Source of the DNA: Protonemura montana
Lineage: Eukaryota; Arthropoda; Insecta; Plecoptera; Nemouridae
DNA: 64,000 bases
Assembly: GCA_947568835.1 (NCBI GenBank)
Contig: OX387603.1
Coordinates: 29,040,651 to 29,104,650 of the forward strand
Reading direction: 5' to 3'
Shown here: positions 26,401 to 41,400 of the stretch, one piece after another
How positions within the stretch are numbered: position 1 is the stretch's first letter
How the letters are laid out: each line of letters begins with the position of its first letter
Translations under genes and position numbers: made by a program
Notes under the pieces: generated by a model
The model's input: the letters and a program-made list of their open reading frames with translations, nothing else
Told to the model about the DNA's origin: nothing
The model's database searches: none

Positions 26401-29400
26401 AGTGTATACCTACCCATGTTTAACCAAGTGTATACCTGGCCATGTTTAACCAAGTGTATACCTGGCTATGTTTAACCAAGTGTATACCTGGCCATGTTTA
26501 ACCAAGTGTATACCTGGCTATGTTTAACCAAGTGTATACCTGGCCATGTTTAACCAAGTGTATACCTGGCCATGTTTAACCAAGTGTATACCTGGCTATG
26601 TTTAACCAAGTGTATACCTAGCCATGTTTAACCAAGTGTATACCTAGCCATGTTTAACCAAGTGTATACCTGACCATGTTTAACCAAGTGTATACCTGGC
26701 TATGTTTAACCAAGTGTATACCTGGCTATGTTTAACCAAGTGTATACCTGGCTATGTTTAACCAAGTGTATACCTGGCTATGTTTAACCAAGTGTATACC
26801 TGGCTATGTTTAACCAAGTGTATACCTAGCCATGTTTAACCAAGTGTATACCTGGCTATGTTTAACCAAGTGTATACCTGGCTATGTTTAACCAAGTGTA
26901 TACCTAGCTATGTTTAACCAAGTGTATACCTAGCTATGTTTAACCAAGTGTATACCTGACCATGTTTAACCAAGTGTATACCTAGCCATGTTTAACCAAG
27001 TGTATACCTGGCTATGTTTAACCAAGTGTATACCTGGCTATGTTTAACCAAGTGTATACCTGGCCATGTTTAACCAAGTGTATACCTGGCCATGTTTAAC
27101 CAAGTGTATACCTGGCTATGTTTAACCAAGTGTATACCTGGCCATGTTTAACCAAGTGTATACCTGGCCATGTTTAACCAAGTGTATACCTGACCATGTT
27201 TAACCAAGTGTATACCTGGCCATGTTTAACCAAGTGTATACCTGGCCATGTTTAACCAAGTGTATACCTGGCCATGTTTAACCAAGTGTATACCTGGCCA
27301 TGTTTAACCAAGTGTATACCTGGCCATGTTTAACCAAGTGTATACCTGGCCATGTTTAACCAAGTGTATACCTAGCCATGTTTAACCAAGTGTATACCTG
27401 GCTATGTTTAACCAAGTGTATACCTGACCATGTTTAACCAAGTGTATACCTGGCTATGTTTAACCAAGTGTATACCTGGCTATGTTTAACCAAGTGTATA
27501 CCTGGCTATGTTTAACCAAGTGTATACCTGGCCATGTTTAACCAAGTGTATACCTGGCCATGTTTAACCAAGTGTATACCTAGCCATGTTTAACCAAGTG
27601 TATACCTGGCTATGTTTAACCAAGTGTATACCTGGCCATGTTTAACCAAGTGTATACCTGGCCATGTTTAACCAAGTGTATACCTGACCATGTTTAACCA
27701 AGTGTATACCTGACCATGTTTAACCAAGTGTATACCTGGCCATGTTTAACCAAGTGTATACCTGGCTATGTTTAACCAAGTGTATACCTGGCCATGTTTA
27801 ACCAAGTGTATACCTGGCCATGTTTAACCAAGTGTATACCTGGCCATGTTTAACCAAGTGTATACCAGGCCATGTTTAACCAAGTGTATACCTGGCCATG
27901 TTTAACCAAGTGTATACCTGGCTATGTTTAACCAAGTGTATACCTGACCATGTTTAACCAAGTGTATACCTGGCCATGTTTAACCAAGTGTATACCTGGC
28001 TATGTTTAACCAAGTGTATACCTGGCCATGTTTAACCAAGTGTATACCTGGCCATGTTTAACCAAGTGTATACCTGGCTATGTTTAACCAAGTGTATACC
28101 TGGCTATGTTTAACCAAGTGTATACCTGACCATGTTTAACCAAGTGTATACCTGACCATGTTTAACCAAGTGTATACCTGGCTATGTTTAACCAAGTGTA
28201 TACCTGGCTATGTTTAACCAAGTGTATACCTGGCCATGTTTAACCAAGTGTATACCTGGCCATGTTTAACCAAGTGTATACCTGGCCATGTTTAACCAAG
28301 TGTATACCTGGCTATGTTTAACCAAGTGTATACCTAGCCATGTTTAACCAAGTGTATACCTAGCCATGTTTAACCAAGTGTATACCTAGCCATGTTTAAC
28401 CAAGTGTATACCTGGCCATGTTTAACCAAGTGTATACCTGACCATGTTTAACCAAGTGTATACCTAGCCATGTTTAACCAAGTGTATACCTGGCTATGTT
28501 TAACCAAGTGTATACCTGGCCATGTTTAACCAAGTGTATACCTGGCTATGTTTAACCAAGTGTATACCTGGCCATGTTTAACCAAGTGTATACCTGGCCA
28601 TGTTTAACCAAGTGTATACCTGGCCATGTTTAACCAAGTGTATACCTAGCTATGTTTAACCAAGTGTATACCTGGCCATGTTTAACCAAGTGTATACCTA
28701 GCCATGTTTAACCAAGTGTATACCTGGCCATGTTTAACCAAGTGTATACCTGGCCATGTTTAACCAAGTGTATACCTGGCCATGTTTAACCAAGTGTATA
28801 CCTGGCTATGTTTAACCAAGTGTATACCTGGCTATGTTTAACCAAGTGTATACCTGGCCATGTTTAACCAAGTGTATACCTGGCTATGTTTAACCAAGTG
28901 TATACCTAGCCATGTTTAACCAAGTGTATACCTAGCCATGTTTAACCAAGTGTATACCTGGCTATGTTTAACCAAGTGTATACCTGGCTATGTTTAACCA
29001 AGTGTATACCTGGCTATGTTTAACCAAGTGTATACCTGGCTATGTTTAACCAAGTGTATACCTGGCTATGTTTAACCAAGTGTATACCTGGCTATGTTTA
29101 ACCAAGTGTATACCTGGCCATGTTTAACCAAGTGTATACCTAGCCATGTTTAACCAAGTGTATACCTGACCATGTTTAACCAAGTGTATACCTGGCTATG
29201 TTTAACCAAGTGTATACCTGGCCATGTTTAACCAAGTGTATACCTGGCTATGTTTAACCAAGTGTATACCTGACCATGTTTAACCAAGTGTATACCTGGC
29301 TATGTTTAACCAAGTGTATACCTGGCTATGTTTAACCAAGTGTATACCTGGCCATGTTTAACCAAGTGTATACCTAGCCATGTTTAACCAAGTGTATACC

Positions 29401-32400
29401 TAGCCATGTTTAACCAAGTGTATACCTGGCTATGTTTAACCAAGTGTATACCTGGCTATGTTTAACCAAGTGTATACCTGGCCATGTTTAACCAAGTGTA
29501 TACCTGGCTATGTTTAACCAAGTGTATACCTGGCCATGTTTAACCAAGTGTATACCTGGCTATGTTTAACCAAGTGTATACCTGGCTATGTTTAACCAAG
29601 TGTATACCTAGCCATGTTTAACCAAGTGTATACCTGGCTATGTTTAACCAAGTGTATACCTGGCCATGTTTAACCAAGTGTATACCTGGCCATGTTTAAC
29701 CAAGTGTATACCTGGCTATGTTTAACCAAGTGTATACCTGGCCATGTTTAACCAAGTGTATACCTGGCCATGTTTAACCAAGTGTATACCTGGCCATGTT
29801 TAACCAAGTGTATACCTGACCATGTTTAACCAAGTGTATACCTAGCCATGTTTAACCAAGTGTATACCTGGCTATGTTTAACCAAGTGTATACCTGGCTA
29901 TGTTTAACCAAGTGTATACCTGGCCATGTTTAACCAAGTGTATACCTGGCTATGTTTAACCAAGTGTATACCTGGCTATGTTTAACCAAGTGTATACCTG
30001 GCCATGTTTAACCAAGTGTATACCTGGCCATGTTTAACCAAGTGTATACCTGGCTATGTTTAACCAAGTGTATACCTGGCCATGTTTAACCAAGTGTATA
30101 CCTGGCCATGTTTAACCAAGTGTATACCTGGCCATGTTTAACCAAGTGTATACCTGGCCATGTTTAACCAAGTGTATACCTGGCTATGTTTAACCAAGTG
30201 TATACCTAGCTATGTTTAACCAAGTGTATACCTAGCTATGTTTAACCAAGTGTATACCTGGCCATGTTTAACCAAGTGTATACCTGGCTATGTTTAACCA
30301 AGTGTATACCTAGCTATGTTTAACCAAGTGTATACCTGGCTATGTTTAACCAAGTGTATACCTGGCCATGTTTAACCAAGTGTATACCTGACCATGTTTA
30401 ACCAAGTGTATACCTGGCTATGTTTAACCAAGTGTATACCTAGCCATGTTTAACCAAGTGTATACCTAGCTATGTTTAACCAAGTGTATACCTAGCCATG
30501 TTTAACCAAGTGTATACCTGGCCATGTTTAACCAAGTGTATACCTGGCCATGTTTAACCAAGTGTATACCTGGCTATGTTTAACCAAGTGTATACCTGGC
30601 TATGTTTAACCAAGTGTATACCTGGCTATGTTTAACCAAGTGTATACCTGGCTATGTTTAACCAAGTGTATACCTGGCTATGTTTAACCAAGTGTATACC
30701 TAGCTATGTTTAACCAAGTGTATACCTAGCTATGTTTAACCAAGTGTATACCTAGCCATGTTTAACCAAGTGTATACCTAGCCATGTTTAACCAAGTGTA
30801 TACCTAGCCATGTTTAACCAAGTGTATACCTGGCTATGTTTAACCAAGTGTATACCTGGCTATGTTTAACCAAGTGTATACCTAGCCATGTTTAACCAAG
30901 TGTATACCTGGCTATGTTTAACCAAGTGTATACCTGACCATGTTTAACCAAGTGTATACCTGGCCATGTTTAACCAAGTGTATACCTGGCTATGTTTAAC
31001 CAAGTGTATACCTGGCCATGTTTAACCAAGTGTATACCTAGCTATGTTTAACCAAGTGTATACCTGGCCATGTTTAACCAAGTGTATACCTAGCTATGTT
31101 TAACCAAGTGTATACCTGGCCATGTTTAACCAAGTGTATACCTAGCCATGTTTAACCAAGTGTATACCTGGCTATGTTTAACCAAGTGTATACCTGGCCA
31201 TGTTTAACCAAGTGTATACCTGGCTATGTTTAACCAAGTGTATACCTGGCCATGTTTAACCAAGTGTATACCTGACCATGTTTAACCAAGTGTATACCTG
31301 GCTATGTTTAACCAAGTGTATACCTAGCCATGTTTAACCAAGTGTATACCTGGCCATGTTTAACCAAGTGTATACCTAGCTATGTTTAACCAAGTGTATA
31401 CCTAGCCATGTTTAACCAAGTGTATACCTGGCCATGTTTAACCAAGTGTATACCTGGCTATGTTTAACCAAGTGTATACCTGGCCATGTTTAACCAAGTG
31501 TATACCTGGCCATGTTTAACCAAGTGTATACCTGACCATGTTTAACCAAGTGTATACCTGGCTATGTTTAACCAAGTGTATACCTGGCTATGTTTAACCA
31601 AGTGTATACCTGGCCATGTTTAACCAAGTGTATACCTGGCCATGTTTAACCAAGTGTATACCTGGCCATGTTTAACCAAGTGTATACCTGGCTATGTTTA
31701 ACCAAGTGTATACCTGACCATGTTTAACCAAGTGTATACCTAGCTATGTTTAACCAAGTGTATACCTGGCCATGTTTAACCAAGTGTATACCTGGCTATG
31801 TTTAACCAAGTGTATACCTGGCCATGTTTAACCAAGTGTATACCTGGCTATGTTTAACCAAGTGTATACCTGGCTATGTTTAACCAAGTGTATACCTACC
31901 CATGTTTAACCAAGTGTATACCTGGCCATGTTTAACCAAGTGTATACCTGGCTATGTTTAACCAAGTGTATACCTGGCTATGTTTAACCAAGTGTATACC
32001 TGGCCATGTTTAACCAAGTGTATACCTAGCCATGTTTAACCAAGTGTATACCTGGCTATGTTTAACCAAGTGTATACCTGGCTATGTTTAACCAAGTGTA
32101 TACCTGGCTATGTTTAACCAAGTGTATACCTAGCTATGTTTAACCAAGTGTATACCTGGCTATGTTTAACCAAGTGTATACCTGGCCATGTTTAACCAAG
32201 TGTATACCTGGCTATGTTTAACCAAGTGTATACCTAGCCATGTTTAACCAAGTGTATACCTAGCCATGTTTAACCAAGTGTATACCTAGCTATGTTTAAC
32301 CAAGTGTATACCTAGCCATGTTTAACCAAGTGTATACCTGACCATGTTTAACCAAGTGTATACCTGGCCATGTTTAACCAAGTGTATACCTGGCCATGTT

Positions 32401-35400
32401 TAACCAAGTGTATACCTAGCTATGTTTAACCAAGTGTATACCTAGCTATGTTTAACCAAGTGTATACCTGACCATGTTTAACCAAGTGTATACCTGGCTA
32501 TGTTTAACCAAGTGTATACCTGGCCATGTTTAACCAAGTGTATACCTGGCCATGTTTAACCAAGTGTATACCTGGCTATGTTTAACCAAGTGTATACCTG
32601 GCTATGTTTAACCAAGTGTATACCTGGCTATGTTTAACCAAGTGTATACCTGGCCATGTTTAACCAAGTGTATACCTGGCCATGTTTAACCAAGTGTATA
32701 CCTGGCCATGTTTAACCAAGTGTATACCTGACCATGTTTAACCAAGTGTATACCTAGCCATGTTTAACCAAGTGTATACCTGGCTATGTTTAACCAAGTG
32801 TATACCTGGCTATGTTTAACCAAGTGTATACCTGGCTATGTTTAACCAAGTGTATACCTGGCTATGTTTAACCAAGTGTATACCTGGCTATGTTTAACCA
32901 AGTGTATACCTAGCCATGTTTAACCAAGTGTATACCTGGCTATGTTTAACCAAGTGTATACCTAGCCATGTTTAACCAAGTGTATACCTGACCATGTTTA
33001 ACCAAGTGTATACCTGGCCATGTTTAACCAAGTGTATACCTGGCCATGTTTAACCAAGTGTATACCTAGCCATGTTTAACCAAGTGTATACCTGACCATG
33101 TTTAACCAAGTGTATACCTGGCCATGTTTAACCAAGTGTATACCTGGCCATGTTTAACCAAGTGTATACCTGACTATGTTTAACCAAGTGTATACCTGAC
33201 CATGTTTAACCAAGTGTATACCTGGCTATGTTTAACCAAGTGTATACCTGGCTATGTTTAACCAAGTGTATACCTGGCCATGTTTAACCAAGTGTATACC
33301 TGGCTATGTTTAACCAAGTGTATACCTAGCTATGTTTAACCAAGTGTATACCTAGCTATGTTTAACCAAGTGTATACCTGGCCATGTTTAACCAAGTGTA
33401 TACCTGGCTATGTTTAACCAAGTGTATACCTAGCTATGTTTAACCAAGTGTATACCTAGCCATGTTTAACCAAGTGTATACCTGGCTATGTTTAACCAAG
33501 TGTATACCTGGCTATGTTTAACCAAGTGTATACCTAGCCATGTTTAACCAAGTGTATACCTGACCATGTTTAACCAAGTGTATACCTAGCCATGTTTAAC
33601 CAAGTGTATACCTGGCCATGTTTAACCAAGTGTATACCTGGCCATGTTTAACCAAGTGTATACCTGGCCATGTTTAACCAAGTGTATACCTAGCCATGTT
33701 TAACCAAGTGTATACCTGGCCATGTTTAACCAAGTGTATACCTGGCCATGTTTAACCAAGTGTATACCTAGCCATGTTTAACCAAGTGTATACCTGGCTA
33801 TGTTTAACCAAGTGTATACCTGACCATGTTTAACCAAGTGTATACCTGGCCATGTTTAACCAAGTGTATACCTGGCCATGTTTAACCAAGTGTATACCTG
33901 ACCATGTTTAACCAAGTGTATACCTGGCTATGTTTAACCAAGTGTATACCTGGCTATGTTTAACCAAGTGTATACCTAGCTATGTTTAACCAAGTGTATA
34001 CCTGGCCATGTTTAACCAAGTGTATACCTGACTATGTTTAACCAAGTGTATACCTAGCTATGTTTAACCAAGTGTATACCTGACCATGTTTAACCAAGTG
34101 TATACCTGACCATGTTTAACCAAGTGTATACCTGGCTATGTTTAACCAAGTGTATACCTGGCTATGTTTAACCAAGTGTATACCTGGCCATGTTTAACCA
34201 AGTGTATACCTGGCTATGTTTAACCAAGTGTATACCTGGCTATGTTTAACCAAGTGTATACCTAGCTATGTTTAACCAAGTGTATACCTAGCTATGTTTA
34301 ACCAAGTGTATACCTAGCCATGTTTAACCAAGTGTATACCTAGCCATGTTTAACCAAGTGTATACCTAGCCATGTTTAACCAAGTGTATACCTAGCCATG
34401 TTTAACCAAGTGTATACCTGGCCATGTTTAACCAAGTGTATACCTAGCCATGTTTAACCAAGTGTATACCTGGCCATGTTTAACCAAGTGTATACCTGGC
34501 CATGTTTAACCAAGTGTATACCTGACCATGTTTAACCAAGTGTATACCTGGCCATGTTTAACCAAGTGTATACCTGGCCATGTTTAACCAAGTGTATACC
34601 TGGCCATGTTTAACCAAGTGTATACCTAGCTATGTTTAACCAAGTGTATACCTGGCCATGTTTAACCAAGTGTATACCTGACCATGTTTAACCAAGTGTA
34701 TACCTGGCTATGTTTAACCAAGTGTATACCTGACCATGTTTAACCAAGTGTATACCTGGCCATGTTTAACCAAGTGTATACCTGGCTATGTTTAACCAAG
34801 TGTATACCTGGCCATGTTTAACCAAGTGTATACCTGACCATGTTTAACCAAGTGTATACCTAGCTATGTTTAACCAAGTGTATACCTAGCCATGTTTAAC
34901 CAAGTGTATACCTGGCTATGTTTAACCAAGTGTATACCTGGCCATGTTTAACCAAGTGTATACCTAGCCATTTTTAACCAAGTGTATACCTGGCCATGTT
35001 TAACCAAGTGTATACCTGGCTATGTTTAACCAAGTGTATACCTGGCCATGTTTAACCAAGTGTATACCTGGCCATGTTTAACCAAGTGTATACCTAGCCA
35101 TTTTTAACCAAGTGTATACCTGGCCATGTTTAACCAAGTGTATACCTGGCTATGTTTAACCAAGTGTATACCTAGCTATGTTTAACCAAGTGTATACCTG
35201 GCTATGTTTAACCAAGTGTATACCTGGCCATGTTTAACCAAGTGTATACCTGGCTATGTTTAACCAAGTGTATACCTGGCTATGTTTAACCAAGTGTATA
35301 CCTAGCCATGTTTAACCAAGTGTATACCTGGCCATGTTTAACCAAGTGTATACCTGGCCATGTTTAACCAAGTGTATACCTGGCTATGTTTAACCAAGTG

Positions 35401-38400
35401 TATACCTGGCTATGTTTAACCAAGTGTATACCTGGCCATGTTTAACCAAGTGTATACCTGGCCATGTTTAACCAAGTGTATACCTGGCCATGTTTAACCA
35501 AGTGTATACCTGGCTATGTTTAACCAAGTGTATACCTGGCTATGTTTAACCAAGTGTATACCTGGCCATGTTTAACCAAGTGTATACCTAGCTATGTTTA
35601 ACCAAGTGTATACCTGGCTATGTTTAACCAAGTGTATACCTAGCTATGTTTAACCAAGTGTATACCTGGCCATGTTTAACCAAGTGTATACCTGGCTATG
35701 TTTAACCAAGTGTATACCTAGCCATGTTTAACCAAGTGTATACCTAGCTATGTTTAACCAAGTGTATACCTGGCCATGTTTAACCAAGTGTATACCTGGC
35801 CATGTTTAACCAAGTGTATACCTAGCCATGTTTAACCAAGTGTATACCTGGCTATGTTTAACCAAGTGTATACCTGGCCATGTTTAACCAAGTGTATACC
35901 TAGCCATGTTTAACCAAGTGTATACCTGGCCATGTTTAACCAAGTGTATACCTGACCATGTTTAACCAAGTGTATACCTGGCCATGTTTAACCAAGTTTA
36001 TACCTGGCCATGTTTAACCAAGTGTATACCTGGCTATGTTTAACCAAGTGTATACCTAGCCATGTTTAACCAAGTGTATACCTGGCTATGTTTAACCAAG
36101 TGTATACCTAGCTATGTTTAACCAAGTGTATACCTGGCCATGTTTAACCAAGTGTATACCTGGCCATGTTTAACCAAGTGTATACCTGGCTATGTTTAAC
36201 CAAGTGTATACCTAGCCATGTTTAACCAAGTGTATACCTGGCTATGTTTAACCAAGTGTATACCTAGCCATGTTTAACCAAGTGTATACCTAGCCATGTT
36301 TAACCAAGTGTATACCTGGCCATGTTTAACCAAGTGTATACCTAGCCATGTTTAACCAAGTGTATACCTAGCCATGTTTAACCAAGTGTATACCTGGCCA
36401 TGTTTAACCAAGTGTATACCTGGCCATGTTTAACCAAGTGTATACCTGGCCATGTTTAACCAAGTGTATACCTGGCTATGTTTAACCAAGTGTATACCTG
36501 GCCATGTTTAACCAAGTGTATACCTGGCTATGTTTAACCAAGTGTATACCTAGCTATGTTTAACCAAGTGTATACCTGGCTATGTTTAACCAAGTGTATA
36601 CCTGGCTATGTTTAACCAAGTGTATACCTGGCCATGTTTAACCAAGTGTATACCTGGCCATGTTTAACCAAGTGTATACCTGACCATGTTTAACCAAGTG
36701 TATACCTGGCCATGTTTAACCAAGTGTATACCTGGCTATGTTTAACCAAGTGTATACCTGGCTATGTTTAACCAAGTGTATACCTGGCTATGTTTAACCA
36801 AGTGTATACCTGGCTATGTTTAACCAAGTGTATACCTGGCTATGTTTAACCAAGTGTATACCTGGCTATGTTTAACCAAGTGTATACCTGGCCATGTTTA
36901 ACCAAGTGTATACCTGGCTATGTTTAACCAAGTGTATACCTGACTATGTTTAACCAAGTGTATACCTGGCTATGTTTAACCAAGTGTATACCTGGCCATG
37001 TTTAACCAAGTGTATACCTGGCTATGTTTAACCAAGTGTATACCTGGCTATGTTTAACCAAGTGTATACCTGGCCATGTTTAACCAAGTGTATACCTGGC
37101 TATGTTTAACCAAGTGTATACCTGGCTATGTTTAACCAAGTGTATACCTGACCATGTTTAACCAAGTGTATACCTGACCATGTTTAACCAAGTGTATACC
37201 TGGCTATGTTTAACCAAGTGTATACCTGGCTATGTTTAACCAAGTGTATACCTGGCCATGTTTAACCAAGTGTATACCTAGCCATGTTTAACCAAGTGTA
37301 TACCTGGCTATGTTTAACCAAGTGTATACCTGGCCATGTTTAACCAAGTGTATACCTGGCCATGTTTAACCAAGTGTATACCTGGCCATGTTTAACCAAG
37401 TGTATACCTAGCCATGTTTAACCAAGTGTATACCTGACCATGTTTAACCAAGTGTATACCTGGCCATGTTTAACCAAGTGTATACCTGGCTATGTTTAAC
37501 CAAGTGTATACCTAGCCATGTTTAACCAAGTGTATACCTGGCCATGTTTAACCAAGTGTATACCTGGCTATGTTTAACCAAGTGTATACCTGGCCATGTT
37601 TAACCAAGTGTATACCTGGCTATGTTTAACCAAGTGTATACCTAGCCATGTTTAACCAAGTGTATACCTGGCCATGTTTAACCAAGTGTATACCTGGCCA
37701 TGTTTAACCAAGTGTATACCTGGCCATGTTTAACCAAGTGTATACCTGGCCATGTTTAACCAAGTGTATACCTAGCCATGTTTAACCAAGTGTATACCTA
37801 GCCATGTTTAACCAAGTGTATACCTGGCCATGTTTAACCAAGTGTATACCTGGCTATGTTTAACCAAGTGTATACCTAGCCATGTTTAACCAAGTGTATA
37901 CCTGGCTATGTTTAACCAAGTGTATACCTGGCTATGTTTAACCAAGTGTATACCTGGCCATGTTTAACCAAGTGTATACCTGGCTATGTTTAACCAAGTG
38001 TATACCTGGCCATGTTTAACCAAGTGTATACCTGGCTATGTTTAACCAAGTGTATACCTGGCCATGTTTAACCAAGTGTATACCTGGCCATGTTTAACCA
38101 AGTGTATACCTGGCTATGTTTAACCAAGTGTATACCTAGCCATGTTTAACCAAGTGTATACCTAGCCATGTTTAACCAAGTGTATACCTGACCATGTTTA
38201 ACCAAGTGTATACCTGGCTATGTTTAACCAAGTGTATACCTGGCTATGTTTAACCAAGTGTATACCTGGCTATGTTTAACCAAGTGTATACCTGGCTATG
38301 TTTAACCAAGTGTATACCTGGCTATGTTTAACCAAGTGTATACCTAGCCATGTTTAACCAAGTGTATACCTGGCTATGTTTAACCAAGTGTATACCTGGC

Positions 38401-41400
38401 TATGTTTAACCAAGTGTATACCTAGCTATGTTTAACCAAGTGTATACCTAGCTATGTTTAACCAAGTGTATACCTGACCATGTTTAACCAAGTGTATACC
38501 TAGCCATGTTTAACCAAGTGTATACCTGGCTATGTTTAACCAAGTGTATACCTGGCTATGTTTAACCAAGTGTATACCTGGCCATGTTTAACCAAGTGTA
38601 TACCTGGCCATGTTTAACCAAGTGTATACCTGGCTATGTTTAACCAAGTGTATACCTGGCCATGTTTAACCAAGTGTATACCTGGCCATGTTTAACCAAG
38701 TGTATACCTGACCATGTTTAACCAAGTGTATACCTGGCCATGTTTAACCAAGTGTATACCTGGCCATGTTTAACCAAGTGTATACCTGGCCATGTTTAAC
38801 CAAGTGTATACCTGGCCATGTTTAACCAAGTGTATACCTGGCCATGTTTAACCAAGTGTATACCTGGCCATGTTTAACCAAGTGTATACCTAGCCATGTT
38901 TAACCAAGTGTATACCTGGCTATGTTTAACCAAGTGTATACCTGACCATGTTTAACCAAGTGTATACCTGACCATGTTTAACCAAGTGTATACCTGGCCA
39001 TGTTTAACCAAGTGTATACCTGGCCATGTTTAACCAAGTGTATACCTGGCTATGTTTAACCAAGTGTATACCTAGCCATGTTTAACCAAGTGTATACCTA
39101 GCCATGTTTAACCAAGTGTATACCTAGCCATGTTTAACCAAGTGTATACCTGGCCATGTTTAACCAAGTGTATACCTGACCATGTTTAACCAAGTGTATA
39201 CCTAGCTATGTTTAACCAAGTGTATACCTGGCCATGTTTAACCAAGTGTATACCTGGCTATGTTTAACCAAGTGTATACCTGGCCATGTTTAACCAAGTG
39301 TATACCTGGCCATGTTTAACCAAGTGTATACCTGGCTATGTTTAACCAAGTGTATACCTGGCTATGTTTAACCAAGTGTATACCTGACCATGTTTAACCA
39401 AGTGTATACCTGACCATGTTTAACCAAGTGTATACCTGGCTATGTTTAACCAAGTGTATACCTGGCTATGTTTAACCAAGTGTATACCTGGCCATGTTTA
39501 ACCAAGTGTATACCTGGCCATGTTTAACCAAGTGTATACCTGGCCATGTTTAACCAAGTGTATACCTGGCTATGTTTAACCAAGTGTATACCTAGCCATG
39601 TTTAACCAAGTGTATACCTAGCCATGTTTAACCAAGTGTATACCTAGCCATGTTTAACCAAGTGTATACCTGGCCATGTTTAACCAAGTGTATACCTGAC
39701 CATGTTTAACCAAGTGTATACCTAGCCATGTTTAACCAAGTGTATACCTGGCCATGTTTAACCAAGTGTATACCTGGCTATGTTTAACCAAGTGTATACC
39801 TAGCCATGTTTAACCAAGTGTATACCTGGCCATGTTTAACCAAGTGTATACCTGGCTATGTTTAACCAAGTGTATACCTGGCTATGTTTAACCAAGTGTA
39901 TACCTGGCCATGTTTAACCAAGTGTATACCTAGCTATGTTTAACCAAGTGTATACCTGGCTATGTTTAACCAAGTGTATACCTGGCCATGTTTAACCAAG
40001 TGTATACCTGGCCATGTTTAACCAAGTGTATACCTGGCCATGTTTAACCAAGTGTATACCTAGCTATGTTTAACCAAGTGTATACCTGGCCATGTTTAAC
40101 CAAGTGTATACCTAGCCATGTTTAACCAAGTGTATACCTGGCCATGTTTAACCAAGTGTATACCTGGCCATGTTTAACCAAGTGTATACCTGGCCATGTT
40201 TAACCAAGTGTATACCTGGCTATGTTTAACCAAGTGTATACCTGGCTATGTTTAACCAAGTGTATACCTGGCCATGTTTAACCAAGTGTATACCTGGCTA
40301 TGTTTAACCAAGTGTATACCTAGCCATGTTTAACCAAGTGTATACCTAGCCATGTTTAACCAAGTGTATACCTGGCTATGTTTAACCAAGTGTATACCTG
40401 GCTATGTTTAACCAAGTGTATACCTGGCTATGTTTAACCAAGTGTATACCTGGCTATGTTTAACCAAGTGTATACCTGGCTATGTTTAACCAAGTGTATA
40501 CCTGGCTATGTTTAACCAAGTGTATACCTGGCCATGTTTAACCAAGTGTATACCTAGCCATGTTTAACCAAGTGTATACCTGACCATGTTTAACCAAGTG
40601 TATACCTGGCTATGTTTAACCAAGTGTATACCTGGCCATGTTTAACCAAGTGTATACCTGACCATGTTTAACCAAGTGTATACCTGGCCATGTTTAACCA
40701 AGTGTATACCTGGCCATGTTTAACCAAGTGTATACCTGGCTATGTTTAACCAAGTGTATACCTGGCTATGTTTAACCAAGTGTATACCTGGCCATGTTTA
40801 ACCAAGTGTATACCTGGCCATGTTTAACCAAGTGTATACCTGGCCATGTTTAACCAAGTGTATACCTGGCTATGTTTAACCAAGTGTATACCTGGCTATG
40901 TTTAACCAAGTGTATACCTGGCCATGTTTAACCAAGTGTATACCTGGCCATGTTTAACCAAGTGTATACCTAGCCATGTTTAACCAAGTGTATACCTGGC
41001 TATGTTTAACCAAGTGTATACCTGGCCATGTTTAACCAAGTGTATACCTAGCCATGTTTAACCAAGTGTATACCTGACCATGTTTAACCAAGTGTATACC
41101 TGGCTATGTTTAACCAAGTGTATACCTGGCTATGTTTAACCAAGTGTATACCTGGCTATGTTTAACCAAGTGTATACCTAGCCATGTTTAACCAAGTGTA
41201 TACCTGACCATGTTTAACCAAGTGTATACCTGGCCATGTTTAACCAAGTGTATACCTGGCCATGTTTAACCAAGTGTATACCTGGCCATGTTTAACCAAG
41301 TGTATACCTGGCTATGTTTAACCAAGTGTATACCTGGCCATGTTTAACCAAGTGTATACCTAGCCATGTTTAACCAAGTGTATACCTGACCATGTTTAAC

